From the NCBI GenBank assembly GCA_950295325.1, contig OX485806.1, forward strand, positions 22,134,001-22,198,000: a stretch of DNA of 64,000 nt. The letters are read 5' to 3'. Below, one piece after another: positions 63,401-64,000 of this stretch. This stretch comes from Polytrichum commune. Lineage: Eukaryota; Streptophyta; Polytrichopsida; Polytrichales; Polytrichaceae. A program made the translations under genes and the position numbers. The notes beneath the pieces are model-generated. The model saw only the letters and a program-made list of their open reading frames with translations, did no database searches and was not told the DNA's origin. Each line of letters opens with the position of its first letter. The first letter of the stretch is position 1.

Positions 63401-64000
63401 CTATACTAAATGCTAGTAGGGTTACAAAAACCTACCATTCTGACAGGCAATGAGCCTCATCAACCACCGCCATTGAAATTTTTGGGAGAGCATCCATGGC
63501 TGTCAAAAAGCTTTCACTGAACAGGCGCTCCGGTGAGATAAATAACACCTGGAACAGAGGATAACAGGACAACAAAAATGGTTTAGGTCTGACTGAAACA
63601 AACAGAGATTTGCTTAAATGCAGTTACCACCAACACCAGATTTTCAGTTGTTGTGTGGCTATATAGTTGCTGCTAACGCTGGTCAGAAGCAAATAGCTTC
63701 CAGAACAATGATACTTGTGAAACAGTATCCAGACAACCAGAATCCAGATCACATCATTCAAATAGGTAATTGACTGCAACATCAAAATTATACTCCAATC
63801 AAAAGGACTACTGACTGCAATTAAAAGGCACCGGGCTAGTGCAATGAGCAGAAACACACTTTGCATATTAACAGCTGCACATGTACTAGAACACAGTTCT
63901 GCTGCTTTTGAAATTCAAAACCGAATTTCACTAGGAGGCCTATAAGTCCAAGAACAAACCTTGACATGACCAGCAAGCACCTGGCTCATAACTGCAGCAC
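58857..64000 (-). CDS. RECQL5: RecQ5-type ATP-dependent DNA helicase, C-terminal 567 residues (start beyond window)
   Basis: Exons in transcript order: 64000-63960 (partial), 63548-63436, 63305-63096, 62955-62877, 62755-62702, 62538-62464, 62313-62260, 62076-62032, 61912-61818, 61647-61518, 61367-61269, 61090-61035, 60774-60672, 60428-60300, 60103-59919, 59750-59726, 59297-59182, 58953-58857. All junctions keep phase; the stop TGA is at 58859-58857. RecQ helicases unwind DNA 3' to 5' in repair and recombination in the nucleus. Arabidopsis RECQL5 (about 910 residues) is the best match from memory, because the C-terminal blocks (FHG-SPAF, HFWGRY) are specific to that branch. Motif I (the ATP-binding lysine) lies outside the window. 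The four-cysteine zinc module of BLM-type RecQ is not visible, and no HRDC domain is present. Confidence 0.92.
61818..63960 (-). other. RecQ helicase core motifs II-VI
   Basis: The second exon has VLFISPERL and the Walker B DEAH. The third has HNFRPSY and motif III GLTATAT. Then follow IIIYC (motif IV), YHSGK, VATVAFGMGLDK (motif V) and EHYVQ/ETGRAGRDG (motif VI with its arginine finger), split between 62076-62032 and 61912-61818. All the visible catalytic residues are intact, so the enzyme is predicted active. Confidence 0.92.

Overview
The window is nuclear DNA of a land plant. Genes are split by many GT-AG introns of about 80 to 1300 bases, two of the gene families are plant-specific, and promoters carry plant-type TATA and ACGT-core (G-box/ABRE-like) motifs. 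Moderate intron sizes and long AT-rich spacers full of small inverted-repeat elements would suit a bryophyte or lycophyte, but I cannot name the species from sequence alone.

I rebuilt three large genes exon by exon; every junction keeps frame. (1) 17902 to 5568, minus strand: 21 coding exons for a 1448-residue secreted/membrane protein of the plant glycine-rich family that includes Arabidopsis At5g11700, At4g32920 and At5g47020, whose function is unknown. (2) 43858 to 56901, plus strand: 35 exons for a 2635-residue kinesin-12 of the phragmoplast-orienting (POK) type. It has a 270-residue N-terminal extension, a complete motor and a very long coiled coil, of which 1147 residues come from one 3441-base exon. 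(3) From the right edge to 58857, minus strand: the last 18 exons (567 residues) of a RecQ5-type DNA helicase whose start lies beyond the window. Genes 2 and 3 are convergent. A possible fourth, very small gene lies at 19762 to about 18522 on the minus strand, upstream of gene 1.

Layout: 1-5567 has a promoter-like block (GA tract, ACGT motifs, TATA box) with no recognisable gene after it, short tandem repeats, a hAT-type MITE and the 3' flank of gene 1. 5568-17902 is gene 1. 17903-20080 holds its leader and the candidate small gene. 20081-41980 has no gene I can support; it contains diverged tandem modules, a second copy of the hAT MITE, a family of GGGCCACTTCACAC inverted-repeat elements, a foldback element, a SINE-like sequence and microsatellites. 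41983-57345 is the kinesin locus, with a TATA box and a long leader containing an internal duplication. 57346-58856 is spacer with a 36-base exact direct repeat. 58857-64000 is the helicase.

The genes show no shared pathway: cell-plate orientation, DNA repair and an orphan membrane protein. The most interesting points are the orphan membrane protein with its full exon map, the very large kinesin stalk exon, a GC-AG intron in the kinesin, a 25-base microexon in the helicase, and two mobile-element families whose ends can be read here.
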